Notes under the pieces: generated by a model
What the model was told of the DNA's origin: nothing
Database searches by the model: none
Seen by the model: only the letters and a program-made list of their open reading frames with translations
Translations under genes and position numbers: made by a program
Shown here: piece by piece, positions 63,163 to 64,000 of the stretch
How the letters are laid out: every line of letters begins with the position of its first letter
How positions within the stretch are numbered: the stretch's first letter is position 1
Source: JAWKIW01 sp041394145
Lineage (GTDB): Bacteria; Actinomycetota; Acidimicrobiia; Acidimicrobiales; Acidimicrobilacustridaceae
Direction: 5' to 3'
NCBI GenBank assembly: GCA_041394145.1
Contig: JAWKIW010000012.1
Span: 82,791-146,790 of the forward strand
Length of the DNA: 64,000 bases

Positions 63163-64000
63163 ATGGTCGAGCGAGATCGGGTGGATGTGGTGGCGGGGGT
63201 CGCGAGGGGCGGCGTGGCGGCCGGTCCGGCGGAGCCCGCTGCTGATCGATGGGAGGACGGGTGGGCGCGGCTGGAGGCGCGGCGGGCGCGGCTGCGGTTG
63301 GTGGTCGACGAGGGCACTGCGGCGCGTCGGTTCGAGCGGGTGGCGGTGGCCGAGGCGTGGTTGACCGGAGCGGACGAGGCGTTGGCGGCGCTGTCCGGTG
63401 ATCTGGGTGGCGTGGCGGGTGAGGTCGTGTCCGAGCGGTTGCGGCGGGTGTCGGTGGTGGCGGAGCGGGTGCGGGCGACGGTGGCTCGGTTGGCCGGCGC
63501 GTTGGATGTGTCGGCCCAGTGGTCGGTGGAGGGTGCGTCGTCGGCGCGGGCGTGGTTGATGGCCGAGTCGGGCATCGGTCCGGGGGCCGCGGGGCGGGCG
63601 GTGGGGGTGGGCCGGTTGGTCGAGCGGTTCGCGGTCACGGGTGCGGCGCTTGCCGACGGCGGGTTGAGCGCCGCCAAGGCGGAGGTGCTGGCGTCGGTGG
63701 TGTTGGCCAAGGGGAGGCACCGGGTCTACGCGCGGGACGAGGCCGTGCTGGTGGCCGCCGCGGAGGCATTGGATCTGCACGAGTTCACCCAGGTGGTGCG
63801 GCGGTGGGCGCATCTGGCCGACGACGAGCTGGACCGCGGGGAGCCGGCGGCGGCGTTCGAGCGGCGGGGGGTGTCGTTCGCGGTGTTGCCGTCGGGGAAC
63901 CTGCGCATCACGGGCGAGCTCGACGCGACCGGTGGGGCGGTGGTGCAGGCGGCGTTCGCGGCGTTCGACGCACCCGACCCGGTCGACGACGACGTCGCGC
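63163..64000 (+). CDS. DUF222 domain protein (13E12/HNH endonuclease family), N-terminal part
   Basis: At least 279 residues from ATG 63163; runs off the right edge, so the C-terminal HNH nuclease domain expected of this family is not visible. The DUF222 part shows RRFERVAVAEAWLTGADEAL, GASSARAWLMAESGIGPGAA, GLSAAKAEVLASVV and SGNLRITGELDATGGAVV. In actinobacteria these repetitive HNH genes occur in many copies and spread. The codon choice differs from its neighbours: GTG, GCG, CGG, TTG and GGT are favoured over C-ending codons. That hints at separate origin or duplication. Confidence 0.85.
   Translation, partial: MVERDRVDVVAGVARGGVAAGPAEPAADRWEDGWARLEARRARLRLVVDEGTAARRFERVAVAEAWLTGADEALAALSGDLGGVAGEVVSERLRRVSVVAERVRATVARLAGALDVSAQWSVEGASSARAWLMAESGIGPGAAGRAVGVGRLVERFAVTGAALADGGLSAAKAEVLASVVLAKGRHRVYARDEAVLVAAAEALDLHEFTQVVRRWAHLADDELDRGEPAAAFERRGVSFAVLPSGNLRITGELDATGGAVVQAAFAAFDAPDPVDDDVA

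Noticed and set aside
1..64000. tRNA, rRNA or a phage/plasmid backbone
   Set aside because: I looked for conserved tRNA arms and rRNA segments by eye and saw none; nor are there structural phage or replication genes.

Overview
The window is very GC-rich (roughly 70% or more by eye) and densely packed. Codons mostly end in C or G, GTG starts are common, and there are many Tat or lipoprotein signals, F420/LLM-type oxidoreductases, lipid and acyl-CoA enzymes, and a 13E12-type DUF222/HNH gene at the right edge. Together these suggest an actinobacterium, most likely of the Acidimicrobiia (Iamia-like). That placement is inference from gene content. I see no rRNA, tRNA, CRISPR array, insertion sequence or prophage.

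Layout. 0-10.5 kb: a truncated membrane protein, an AhpD-like protein, a TIM-barrel-like lipoprotein, a GGDEF-EAL protein, an unusual pair (LuxI/GNAT-like protein plus SpeD-like protein), two alpha/beta hydrolases and a CHASE-PAS-GGDEF protein. 10.5-21.4 kb: YjbQ, a rhodanese lipoprotein with a CsoR/CstR-like palindrome at its start, a YceI-cytochrome-copper monooxygenase fusion, a phytoene dehydrogenase/retinol saturase-like oxidoreductase, two small secreted proteins, an MFS transporter and a Tat-exported repeat protein. 21.5-27.8 kb: CoA-binding and AhpD-like proteins, a probable selenoprotein of the Rdx/SelW family with an in-frame UGA in a CxxU motif, a PIG-L deacetylase, a DapB-like dehydrogenase, and a SRPBCC/TetR pair bordered by hairpin repeats. 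27.8-36.4 kb: an amidohydrolase plus LLM oxidoreductase unit under a KstR-like palindrome, an MFS transporter, small enzymes, a beta-lactamase-fold plus PLP enzyme pair and an intradiol dioxygenase. 36.4-46.9 kb: FUSC, PhyH, thioesterase, hormone-sensitive-lipase-like hydrolase, a biotinyl-carboxyltransferase fusion, GAP protein, Bcp peroxiredoxin, LigD-type polymerase and an F420-type LLM enzyme. 46.8-54.5 kb: a seven-gene minus-strand operon (lipoprotein, adaptor, ABC ATPase, permease, second adaptor, response regulator, histidine kinase), mostly coupled by 4-base overlaps, encoding a MacAB-like export system with its own two-component pair. 54.9-64 kb: a tandem TetR regulator, YihY and alkylsulfatase, thioesterase, acyl-CoA synthetase, VOC and GNAT proteins, and the DUF222 gene.

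Caveat on sequence quality. About fifteen genes change reading frame one or more times in the middle of a clearly conserved protein. In several cases adding one or two bases to a short C or G run restores the frame. I read most of these as base-calling indels rather than real pseudogenes and give one coordinate span per reconstructed gene. The UGA at 23365 is not of this kind: the frame is the same on both sides of it.
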